From an uncultured Bacilli bacterium (lineage in GTDB: Bacteria; Bacillota_I; Bacilli_A; RF39; UBA660), in contig CANQCH010000021.1 of assembly GCA_947589165.1 (NCBI GenBank), positions 1 to 11,915 of the forward strand: a stretch of DNA of 11,915 bases, in the 5' to 3' direction. This document shows positions 1 through 5,736 of the stretch, one piece after another. The position numbers and the translations under genes were made by a program. Positions within the stretch are counted from its first letter, which is position 1; each line of letters opens with the position of its first letter. The notes beneath the pieces are model-generated. The model ran no database searches and was not told where the DNA came from. It saw nothing but the letters and a program-made list of their open reading frames with translations.

Positions 1-103
1 AGAAACATTAGTATTATTATAATCACACTTATTACAGTTTTTTTCTATAAAACGGAATTCCAAATAAAAATCAACGCTTTTATTTTTTTCTTTTGAAAAA
101 TTA

Positions 104-132
104 TTTACTTTTTAGACATATTTTGGTAAAAT
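104..132 (+). promoter_or_regulatory. Sigma-A-type promoter with extended -10
   Basis: The -35 element is TTTACT (104-109), followed by a 17-base spacer and TAAAAT (127-132), with TGG directly before the -10 (124-126). Transcription would start near 139, about 27 bases before the start codon of the membrane-anchored acidic protein. An alternative reading is TAGACA (113-118), 16 bases, TAATAT (135-140). The first is preferred because the same TTTACT-17-TGGTAnnAT layout recurs before mraZ. Confidence 0.55.
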
Positions 133-165
133 TCTAATATAGAATAAAGAGGTGTATAAAAACAA

Positions 166-951
166 ATGAAAGATTTTATCTATAATTTGTATAGTAGTGA
201 TAATTTTACATTATATTTAACAATTGCGTTAGTCGTTTTAATTATTTTATTCTTTATTGTTTTATTTTTTGGCAAAAAGGATAAAAAATTACAAGAAACG
301 CAAAAATTACAAAAAGTAGCCGATGGTTTTAAAGAAGAAAAGACGGAACAAAAAGTGGAAGTGACCGCGGAAAAAAAGGATGACACTGTTTTAGTTAAAC
401 CAATGGATGAACCGGCTTTTGATGATTTAAGCGAAATTGCTACCCAAACGACTCCGGTGGAAGCTGTAAGTGAAAAAACGATGGTCGCACCAACTGTTGA
501 AAGTGAAGAAAAACTAGAAGAAGTTGTCAAAGAAGAAGATGTTATCACGGAACCTGCCAATGTCGAAGTAACGACCATGGAACCCGAAGGAGAAATGAAG
601 GAAGATGTTAATATTCCGGAATTACATTTTGATGAATTAAGTGCTTCTTTAGAAAAAGAATTAACGGATTTAGAAAATATTAAAAATGAATTTCAAAATA
701 TAACCTTGCCGGAAATTGAAAAACAAGAAGAACCTAAAGAAGAAGTAAAAAAAGAACCGGAAGTAAATAGAAATAATAATCCGCAAATATTTAGCTCGGT
801 CTTTGTTAATCCAAAAGCTCCTGAAGAAAATACGGCGGAATTTGAATTACCGACTTTGAAGAAAACTGAAGTTAAGGAAGAAAACCAAACCGAAAATAAT
901 TTTGACTTAGCTGATATCAAAGGTGAAACCTACGATTTAAATGAAAAATAA
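166..951 (+). CDS. Membrane-anchored acidic protein of unknown function
   Basis: I do not recognise this 261-residue protein. Residues 14-36 form one strongly hydrophobic helix (Phe, Leu, Ile, Val), followed at once by Lys-Lys-Asp-Lys-Lys. By the positive-inside rule this puts the short N-terminus outside and the long C-terminal part in the cytoplasm. There is no lipobox or clear signal-peptidase site. The remaining ~220 residues are low complexity, rich in Glu, Lys, Val, Thr and Pro, and look largely disordered; residues ~150-180 (leucines spaced among Glu and Lys) could form a helix or short coiled coil. No catalytic motif is visible. The ATG follows AGAGGTG (148-154) at 11 bases, a rather long spacing. 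The gene has its own promoter and terminator, so it is monocistronic. Its layout, one anchor plus a charged cytoplasmic tail, resembles membrane tethers such as ZipA, but no globular C-terminal domain is seen, so this is only an analogy. Confidence 0.8.
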   Translation: MKDFIYNLYSSDNFTLYLTIALVVLIILFFIVLFFGKKDKKLQETQKLQKVADGFKEEKTEQKVEVTAEKKDDTVLVKPMDEPAFDDLSEIATQTTPVEAVSEKTMVAPTVESEEKLEEVVKEEDVITEPANVEVTTMEPEGEMKEDVNIPELHFDELSASLEKELTDLENIKNEFQNITLPEIEKQEEPKEEVKKEPEVNRNNNPQIFSSVFVNPKAPEENTAEFELPTLKKTEVKEENQTENNFDLADIKGETYDLNEK

Positions 952-952
952 G

Positions 953-979
953 AATTGATAGCCATATCAATTTTTTTTT
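953..979 (+). terminator. Intrinsic terminator after the acidic membrane protein
   Basis: An 8-base-pair stem (953-960 with 965-972) closes a GCCA loop and runs into a T tract at 971-979. The stem is nearly all A-T with one G-C pair, so it is probably a weak to moderate terminator. It starts 2 bases after the stop codon. Its T tract abuts the extended -10 of the next promoter. Confidence 0.7.
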
Positions 980-987
980 GGTACAAT
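959..987 (+). promoter_or_regulatory. Promoter of the SDR/ynbB operon, overlapping a terminator
   Basis: TGG (979-981) plus TACAAT (982-987) is a good extended -10. At exactly 17 bases upstream lies TAGCCA (959-964), a 4/6 match to TTGACA inside the preceding terminator hairpin. The predicted start point is near 994, leaving a leader of about 10 bases before the TTG start codon. The -35 is weak, so this site would depend mainly on the extended -10. Confidence 0.5.
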
Positions 988-1003
988 ACCCTTGGTGATT
1001 TAA

Positions 1004-1735
1004 TTGAAAACAGTTTTAATAACCGGTGCTAGCCAAGGAATTGGTCGGGCAACCGCCAAAATATTTGCTCAAAAAGGCTACAATGTCGTTATTAATTATC
1101 ATAAAGAAACCGAATTAGCCGAAGCTTTAGCGCAAGAATTAACCCAAAAGTATCATATTACAACTTTATGTTGTCAAGCCGACATTACCAAAGAAAACGA
1201 TGTTGCAAATATGATTAAGGAAATTGCGGGTAAGTTTACTACTTTGGATTGTTTAGTTAATAATGCCGGCATTGCGCGGGATAATACTTATCAGGATAAA
1301 AGTAAACAAGAATTTTTAGATGTTATTACAACTAATTTAGGAGGACCATTTTTAGTAACAAAAGCCGCTTTAACAATTATGGAAAAGGGTTCGATCATTA
1401 ATGTCAGTAGTGATGGGGCCATTGATAATGGTTATCCATTAGCTATGGACTATGATGCATCTAAAGCGGGATTAATTGCTTTAACTCATGATTTTGCTAA
1501 GGCGGTGGCCCCTAATATTCGGGTTAATGCTGTGGCTTTAGGTTGGGTTAATACGGCAATGAATCAAGATTTAGCTAGCGAATTTAAGCAAAAAGAAATC
1601 AATAAAACTTTATTAAAACGGTTTGCTGAACCGGAAGAAATTGCTGAAGTAATTTATTTTTTAGCATCTGATGCGGCCAGTTATATTAATGATGCGGTGA
1701 TAAAAGTTGACGGAGGGAAAACATGGATGAATTAA
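1004..1735 (+). CDS. ymfI: SDR-family reductase, likely EF-P 5-aminopentanone reductase (YmfI-like)
   Basis: This 243-residue protein is a classical short-chain dehydrogenase/reductase. It has the TGASQGIG nucleotide-binding loop (7-14), the NNAG motif (86-89) and a catalytic tetrad readable as Asn111, Ser136, Tyr150 and Lys154 (YDASK). Length and motifs fit FabG (3-oxoacyl-ACP reductase) and YmfI, which reduces the 5-aminopentanone group on elongation factor P in Bacillus subtilis. YmfI is preferred because the next gene, overlapping by 13 bases, is a ynbB homologue needed in the same modification, and no fatty-acid gene is nearby; this is inference from context. The start is TTG: the codon just before it is an in-frame TAA (1001-1003), so no upstream start exists, and a later start would remove the cofactor-binding motif. 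GGTGAT (994-999) matches the 16S tail 4-5 bases upstream. NADPH use is expected for the family but not shown here. Confidence 0.9.
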   Translation: MKTVLITGASQGIGRATAKIFAQKGYNVVINYHKETELAEALAQELTQKYHITTLCCQADITKENDVANMIKEIAGKFTTLDCLVNNAGIARDNTYQDKSKQEFLDVITTNLGGPFLVTKAALTIMEKGSIINVSSDGAIDNGYPLAMDYDASKAGLIALTHDFAKAVAPNIRVNAVALGWVNTAMNQDLASEFKQKEINKTLLKRFAEPEEIAEVIYFLASDAASYINDAVIKVDGGKTWMN

Positions 1736-2943
1736 TTAAAGATGCCGAAGATAATTTAAAAAATATTTATGCCGAAATTGCGGAAATTGCGTATTTTAAT
1801 AGTCAAAAAGTTTTGACGGCCTTCCAAAATCATCAAGTCACGGAAAGTGATTTTTATGGGACGACCGGCTATGGTTATGATGATCTTGGTCGGGATAAAA
1901 TTGAAGCTATTTATGCTCAAATCTTTCATAGTGAAAGTGCTTTAGTGCGAAATCAATTTATTTCTGGTACCCATGCCATTACAACGGCTTTATTTGCTAT
2001 TTTGCGACCAGGCGATGTTATGATCTCAATCACCGGTAAACCCTATGACACGCTTGATGCAATTATTGGCCTAACGGAAAATCCCAGCAGTTTAAAAAGC
2101 TTTGGCATTAAATATGAACAAATTGCGTTAAAAAATGATGATTTTGACTATGAGACCATTACTAAAAGATTAAAACAAGGTTCCGTTAAATTAATCACAA
2201 TTCAAAGATCCAAAGGTTATGAATTTCGCCATAGCTTAAGCATTGAACAAGTGGCTAAGGTAATTAAGTTAATTAAAGAAATAGATCAAAATATATGTAT
2301 TTTAGTTGACAATTGTTATTGTGAATTTGTGGGAATAAAAGAACCTACCGAAGTAGGCGCGGATTTATGTGTGGGTTCCCTAATTAAAAATTTAGGCGCG
2401 GGAATGTGTAGTAATGGAGCTTACATTGTCGGCAAAAAAAAGTACATCACTTTATGCGGTGAACGCTTAAATATGCCTGGGGAAGGTTTAAAAGTAGGAC
2501 CATCTTTAGGGGCTAATAAAGATATTTTAAAAGGATTATACATGGCGCCTAGCGTGGTGGCTAGTGCTTTAAAAACTGGCATCTTCGCAGCTTATATCAT
2601 GGAAAAAATGGGTTATGAAGTTAATCCTAAATATAATGAGACTCACAGTGATATTGTGACGGCGATTAAATTTAACGATGCTTTAGTTATGCAAAAATTT
2701 ATTCAAGGCATTCAAAAAGGGAGTGCCATTGATAGTTTTGTGACGCCGATGCCAAGTGCGATGCCAGGTTACAAGCGTGAAATTATAATGGCTAGTGGTT
2801 CCTTTACCCAAGGTTCTTCAATTGAACTATCTTGTGATGGCCCTATGGTTGAACCTTACATTGCCTATTTACAAGGTTCTTTGACCTACGAATATGGAAA
2901 ACTAGGAATACTAACGGCATTAAAAGAAATAAATCACAATTAA
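1723..2943 (+). CDS. ynbB: YnbB-type PLP-dependent enzyme (methionine gamma-lyase / aluminium-resistance family)
   Basis: This 406-residue, near full-length protein is a fold-type I PLP enzyme of the family named methionine gamma-lyase-like or aluminium-resistance protein. Family marks are TTGYGYDDLGRDKIE (47-61), the ISGTHAI cofactor-binding region, Asp196 in LVDNCYCEF (expected to contact the PLP ring nitrogen), Lys222 in SLIKNLGAG (the expected Schiff-base lysine), and a conserved C-terminal part with PSAMPGYKRE and GSSIELSCDGP. In Bacillus subtilis ynbB is required to place 5-aminopentanol on Lys32 of EF-P; its exact reaction is not established as far as I know. The ATG lies inside the end of the SDR gene (13-base overlap), and its binding site GGAGGG (1712-1717) sits in that gene's DGGK codons, so the two are probably translationally coupled. 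A lyase acting on free sulphur amino acids is the alternative suggested by the family name. Confidence 0.9.
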   Translation: MDELIKDAEDNLKNIYAEIAEIAYFNSQKVLTAFQNHQVTESDFYGTTGYGYDDLGRDKIEAIYAQIFHSESALVRNQFISGTHAITTALFAILRPGDVMISITGKPYDTLDAIIGLTENPSSLKSFGIKYEQIALKNDDFDYETITKRLKQGSVKLITIQRSKGYEFRHSLSIEQVAKVIKLIKEIDQNICILVDNCYCEFVGIKEPTEVGADLCVGSLIKNLGAGMCSNGAYIVGKKKYITLCGERLNMPGEGLKVGPSLGANKDILKGLYMAPSVVASALKTGIFAAYIMEKMGYEVNPKYNETHSDIVTAIKFNDALVMQKFIQGIQKGSAIDSFVTPMPSAMPGYKREIIMASGSFTQGSSIELSCDGPMVEPYIAYLQGSLTYEYGKLGILTALKEINHN

Positions 2944-2945
2944 CC

Positions 2946-2974
2946 TTGCATCGAGAAACAGATTATGTTAGAAT
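2946..2974 (+). promoter_or_regulatory. Promoter of the unknown helical protein gene
   Basis: TTGCAT (2946-2951), a 17-base spacer and TAGAAT (2969-2974) with TG at 2966-2967 form a good extended -10 promoter, starting only 3 bases after the ynbB stop codon. Predicted transcription begins near 2981, so the leader would be only about 12 bases and would hold little more than the ribosome binding site GAGG (2983-2986). Confidence 0.6.
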
Positions 2975-2992
2975 AACGAATTGAGGCAAAAA

Positions 2993-3949
2993 ATGAAAGA
3001 AAATCGAGAATTATTACAATATTTAGAAAAGAATAATATTATTATAAGTCCTAAAAATATGAAATTATTGGCTAAGGCAGATAATATTGCAAAACAATAC
3101 TTTGGTCTTTTTACATTAAGTTCTAAAATTATTAACTTTATTTTAGTTAACCATGTTTTTATTAATGATACAGTTTATAATTTTATGATGGGTTTAAGTC
3201 GCGAATATGATGAAGATACGGTAATTGCGTATTTAAAACTATTAGTAAATGAACCAATGATTTTAATGACTTATGCAACTGATAATCGTATTCCTAAGAT
3301 TACCGAAAATCAAAATTATTTTAAATTACTTAAAGATAAAGTAGCTAAAGATAACCTAGATATTGCTTATCAAGCTCTATCTTGCCGTTTTTTTCGTAGT
3401 AGTTACTATTTAGATCAAATCAAAAAAATGGCTAAAGATTCTTTTTATAAGAAAGTTTTAACTAATGAAATTGCAATCATCAAAGAAGCTCAAGAGGCCG
3501 AAAAAGTTAAAATTGATACTAAATTACAACAAATTTTACCACATATGTCTATGGATAATGGCCTAGCTCTAAAAACTTTAGCTAATACTTTCATTTATTA
3601 TGATGATTATCTTGATGCCAATTATTTTTTTAATTTAGCTGATTTAGAAGCCAACTTGGATATAGCTCATATAATTAATCGAGTTCGGAATGCCGATGAA
3701 TTTAATCTAATTGTAAGTATTGCCATGTTAATATTAAAATTGCGCAACACCGATATTACCTTAGATGATGATTTTCTTGATATGATGGATATGATTAAAA
3801 GCCATATTGCGAAAAGCTTAAATGATACACAAAAATGGGCACAAAATCATTGCAATTTAAATGTTTATTTTCTAGTAGAGGAATTAAATCAAATATTTAT
3901 TCAAGTAATAGAACAAGCTAGTATATTAGCTAAAAAGAAACAAGATTAA
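2993..3949 (+). CDS. Unknown, predominantly alpha-helical cytoplasmic protein
   Basis: I do not recognise this 318-residue protein. It is rich in Leu, Ile, Asn, Asp and Lys in helix-like patterns, with no signal peptide and no convincing membrane segment. Nothing resembles a nucleotide-binding loop, metal site or catalytic motif. Repeated helical pairs with aromatic patches (Tyr-Tyr, Phe-Phe) in the middle third could indicate an alpha-solenoid or TPR-like fold, but no clear repeat register is visible. The ATG at 2993 is chosen over an in-frame TTG at 2981 because the SD-like GAGG (2983-2986) lies 6 bases before the ATG and overlaps the TTG. The gene has its own promoter and a strong terminator, so it is separate from both ynbB and the mraZ operon. 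Base and codon use match the neighbours, with no sign of transfer. Confidence 0.8.
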   Translation: MKENRELLQYLEKNNIIISPKNMKLLAKADNIAKQYFGLFTLSSKIINFILVNHVFINDTVYNFMMGLSREYDEDTVIAYLKLLVNEPMILMTYATDNRIPKITENQNYFKLLKDKVAKDNLDIAYQALSCRFFRSSYYLDQIKKMAKDSFYKKVLTNEIAIIKEAQEAEKVKIDTKLQQILPHMSMDNGLALKTLANTFIYYDDYLDANYFFNLADLEANLDIAHIINRVRNADEFNLIVSIAMLILKLRNTDITLDDDFLDMMDMIKSHIAKSLNDTQKWAQNHCNLNVYFLVEELNQIFIQVIEQASILAKKKQD

Positions 3950-3978
3950 TTTTTAAATGTCAAATGATGTCAAACGAT

Positions 3979-4010
3979 AAAAAGTAAATATTTAGGTATT
4001 TACTTTTTTT
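3979..4010 (+). terminator. Intrinsic terminator before the mraZ operon
   Basis: A 12-base-pair stem (3979-3990 with 3997-4008) encloses the hexaloop TTTAGG and ends in a T tract through 4010. The only G-C pair is 3984-4003. The 5' side is an A-run, so a minus-strand transcript would also end in a T tract here, although no minus-strand gene is present. The 3' arm contains the -35 element of the mraZ promoter. Confidence 0.8.
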
Positions 4011-4027
4011 TATTGGTTTGGTAATAT
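3999..4027 (+). promoter_or_regulatory. mraZ operon promoter
   Basis: TTTACT (3999-4004), 17 bases, then TAATAT (4022-4027) preceded by TGG (4019-4021). Transcription is predicted to begin near 4034, within the first MraZ box, giving a leader of about 38 bases. The -35 lies in the 3' arm of the upstream terminator. Confidence 0.6.
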
Positions 4028-4028
4028 G

Positions 4029-4062
4029 GTGGTAGACAGTGGTACACTGTGGAAGAAAGTGG
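4029..4062 (+). promoter_or_regulatory. MraZ-box array: four GTGG repeats at 10-bp spacing
   Basis: GTGG occurs at 4029, 4039, 4049 and 4059, exactly one helical turn apart, from just after the -10 element to the ribosome binding site. MraZ is known to bind tandem short G-rich repeats before its own operon in several bacteria, so this is very likely its autoregulatory operator. The last repeat runs into the SD sequence (GTGGGGG, 4059-4065), so bound MraZ would block transcription at the promoter and initial transcribed region. Confidence 0.85.
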
Positions 4063-4071
4063 GGGATTAAA

Positions 4072-4512
4072 ATGTTGATTGGCGAATTTCATCACAATAT
4101 TGATGATAAAGGCAGAATCGTAATTCCAACGAAATATCGTGAAGAATTAGGCAATGAATTTATCATTACCCGCGGAATTGAAAAATGTCTTTATGTTTAT
4201 TCATATCAAGAGTGGGAAAAACTAGTCAATAAATTAAATACCTTGCCTTTCACCAAAAGAGATGCCAGAACCTTTAGTCGTTCCTTCTTTTCCGGTGCTA
4301 CGGTCTGTGAATTCGATAAAAATGGTCGAATCAATATTACCTCCCCATTGGTTAGTTACGCCGATTTAAAACATGAATGTGTCATAATCGGCGTAAATGA
4401 CCGCCTAGAAATATGGTCTCGCGATGGTTTCCAAGAATTCATGAATGCTAATAGTGAAAAATTAGATGACATCGCGGAACATTTATTTGAGGATGTAAAA
4501 GATGCATTATAG
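4072..4512 (+). CDS. mraZ: Transcriptional regulator MraZ
   Basis: MraZ is a DNA-binding, ring-forming autoregulator of the division and cell-wall cluster. This 146-residue protein has the usual length and two AbrB-like halves, each with the family DxxxR motif: Asp11-Arg15 (DDKGR) and Asp82-Arg86 (DKNGR). The start MLIGEFHHNID is the normal family N-terminus. A longer frame opening with GTG at 4039 was rejected because that codon is inside the operator array and would add 11 residues unlike the family. The SD is GGGGG (4061-4065). It is the first gene of mraZ-rsmH-ftsL-pbp and overlaps rsmH by 11 bases. Autorepression through the four upstream boxes is inferred from the known system. Confidence 0.97.
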   Translation: MLIGEFHHNIDDKGRIVIPTKYREELGNEFIITRGIEKCLYVYSYQEWEKLVNKLNTLPFTKRDARTFSRSFFSGATVCEFDKNGRINITSPLVSYADLKHECVIIGVNDRLEIWSRDGFQEFMNANSEKLDDIAEHLFEDVKDAL

Positions 4513-5419
4513 TGTTTTACAAAAAGAATTACTTGCGGGCATGAATTTACAGGAAGACGGAATTTATGTCGATGCAACTGTAGGTTACGCAGGCGATGCG
4601 AAAGAAATATTAAAAAAAGTAAAAAGGGGTTTCTTATTCGCCTTCGATGCCGATCAAGAAGCCGTTCTTTATTCGGAAAAAGAACTAGCTAAAATCGGTA
4701 CAAACTACAAAATATTTCATACGAATTATGCCAATATGGTGGAAGTATTAGCGAAAGAAAATATTACTTTGGTCGATGGCATCATCTTTGATTTAGGCGT
4801 ATCATCACCACAAATTGATACGGCGGCAAGGGGATTTTCCTTTATGCAGGATGCTCCTTTAGATATGCGCATGAGTGGGGAAGGCCTAAGTGCTAAAACA
4901 GTTATAAATACGTATGAAGTAGCAAAATTAAGCCAAATCTTTTATGATTATGGCGAAGAACCATATGCGAAAAAAATTGCCCATTTAATTGGCCAAAAAA
5001 GACTAACTGAAGAAATTGCGACAACCTTGCAATTAGTTACAATTATTAAAGAAGCATGTGGTAGTAATTACTTTTTTAAGCATCATCCCGAACGGAAAAT
5101 ATTTCAAGCGATTCGGATTGAAGTAAATCAAGAACTCGTGGTTTTAGAAAATACTTTACCGATGGCGATAAAATTATTAAAAAAAGGTGGTCGCCTAGGT
5201 GTTATTACTTTTCATTCCCTAGAAGATCGCATCGTGAAAAATATTTTTAAAAAATATAGTGAAGTTGATGCCGTAGTTAAAGGTTTGCCGGATATTCCGG
5301 AAGCCTATAAACCATTAATAAAATTAGTTAATAAAAAGGCAATTGTTCCCAGCCCGGAAGAATTAAAGGAAAACTCCCGGAGCCGAAGTGCCAAATTAAG
5401 AATTATCGAAAGGATCTGA
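4502..5419 (+). CDS. rsmH: 16S rRNA (cytosine-1402-N4)-methyltransferase RsmH
   Basis: RsmH (MraW) uses S-adenosylmethionine to methylate N4 of C1402 in the decoding centre of 16S rRNA. The 305-residue protein is full length. It starts with HYSVLQKELLAG and carries the SAM-binding region YVDATVGYAGDA (22-33), FDLGVSSPQID from residue 96, RGFSFMQDAPLDMRM, HPERKIFQAIRIEVN, TFHSLEDR (236-243), and the C-terminal SRSAKLRIIER. Motif I differs from the common GxGGHS form, having Tyr-Ala-Gly-Asp-Ala. The ATG overlaps the end of mraZ by 11 bases, with GAGGAT (4489-4494) as its binding site, so translation is probably coupled. The stop is TGA, which argues against the mycoplasma genetic code. Confidence 0.97.
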   Translation: MHYSVLQKELLAGMNLQEDGIYVDATVGYAGDAKEILKKVKRGFLFAFDADQEAVLYSEKELAKIGTNYKIFHTNYANMVEVLAKENITLVDGIIFDLGVSSPQIDTAARGFSFMQDAPLDMRMSGEGLSAKTVINTYEVAKLSQIFYDYGEEPYAKKIAHLIGQKRLTEEIATTLQLVTIIKEACGSNYFFKHHPERKIFQAIRIEVNQELVVLENTLPMAIKLLKKGGRLGVITFHSLEDRIVKNIFKKYSEVDAVVKGLPDIPEAYKPLIKLVNKKAIVPSPEELKENSRSRSAKLRIIERI

Positions 5420-5424
5420 GAAAG

Positions 5425-5724
5425 ATGAAAGCGACAAAAACCAAAAGATATAAATTATTGAAATGTGAAAAATTTATGTATTTTTTACTATTTGCGATGT
5501 TTTTAGCAGTTCCCATTTTTAATGTTTTTACTTCATCTTTATTAAGTGAATCGAATACTAAACTTGAAAGATTAAAAAATAAAATTAAAACGCAAGAATT
5601 AACTAATCAAGGTTTAAGTATGCAAATTGATGAATTAACTAGTTTAGATAATATTCAAGCTATTGTCGAAGAATATAATTTATCGTATAATAATAGTAAT
5701 ATAAAAACAATTGGACAAGAATAG
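5425..5724 (+). CDS. ftsL: FtsL-like cell-division protein
   Basis: This 99-residue protein has a basic cytoplasmic N-terminus (1-16), one membrane helix (about 18-38), then a Leu- and Lys-rich extracytoplasmic coiled coil (about 44-72) and a short tail. That layout and the position between rsmH and a class B penicillin-binding protein define FtsL, a bitopic divisome protein that pairs with DivIC/FtsB and helps activate septal peptidoglycan synthesis. FtsL sequences diverge strongly, so the assignment rests on architecture and gene order more than on sequence. It starts 5 bases after the rsmH stop; AGGATC (5411-5416), 8 bases before the ATG, is the likely binding site. Cys14 near the membrane face is of unknown relevance. 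Confidence 0.8.
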   Translation: MKATKTKRYKLLKCEKFMYFLLFAMFLAVPIFNVFTSSLLSESNTKLERLKNKIKTQELTNQGLSMQIDELTSLDNIQAIVEEYNLSYNNSNIKTIGQE

Positions 5725-5736
5725 AGGTTAGGAAAA

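Noticed and set aside
1..96. A frame open from the left edge to TGA at 94-96, possibly the end of an upstream gene
   Set aside because: The encoded residues are runs of Ile, Phe and Lys typical of AT-rich non-coding DNA, and the other two forward frames stop within 22 bases. No terminator or family match supports a gene end; 1-103 is left unassigned.
180..578. Minus-strand open frame of 132 residues
   Set aside because: It is antisense to the Glu/Lys-rich tail gene; its Ser/Thr/Phe-rich product is the expected mirror of GAA/AAA codons. It has no plausible start region.
1004..1735. Calling the SDR FabG of fatty-acid synthesis
   Set aside because: Motifs alone fit, but no fab gene is nearby and the overlapping ynbB points to YmfI. 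Kept as the main alternative, not the first choice.
4039..4071. Longer mraZ starting at GTG 4039
   Set aside because: The GTG is part of an MraZ box, and the added residues do not fit the family N-terminus MLIGEF.
5417..5424. TGA read as tryptophan (mycoplasma code)
   Set aside because: TGA ends rsmH exactly at the family's C-terminus, tryptophans elsewhere are TGG, and no gene has an internal TGA.
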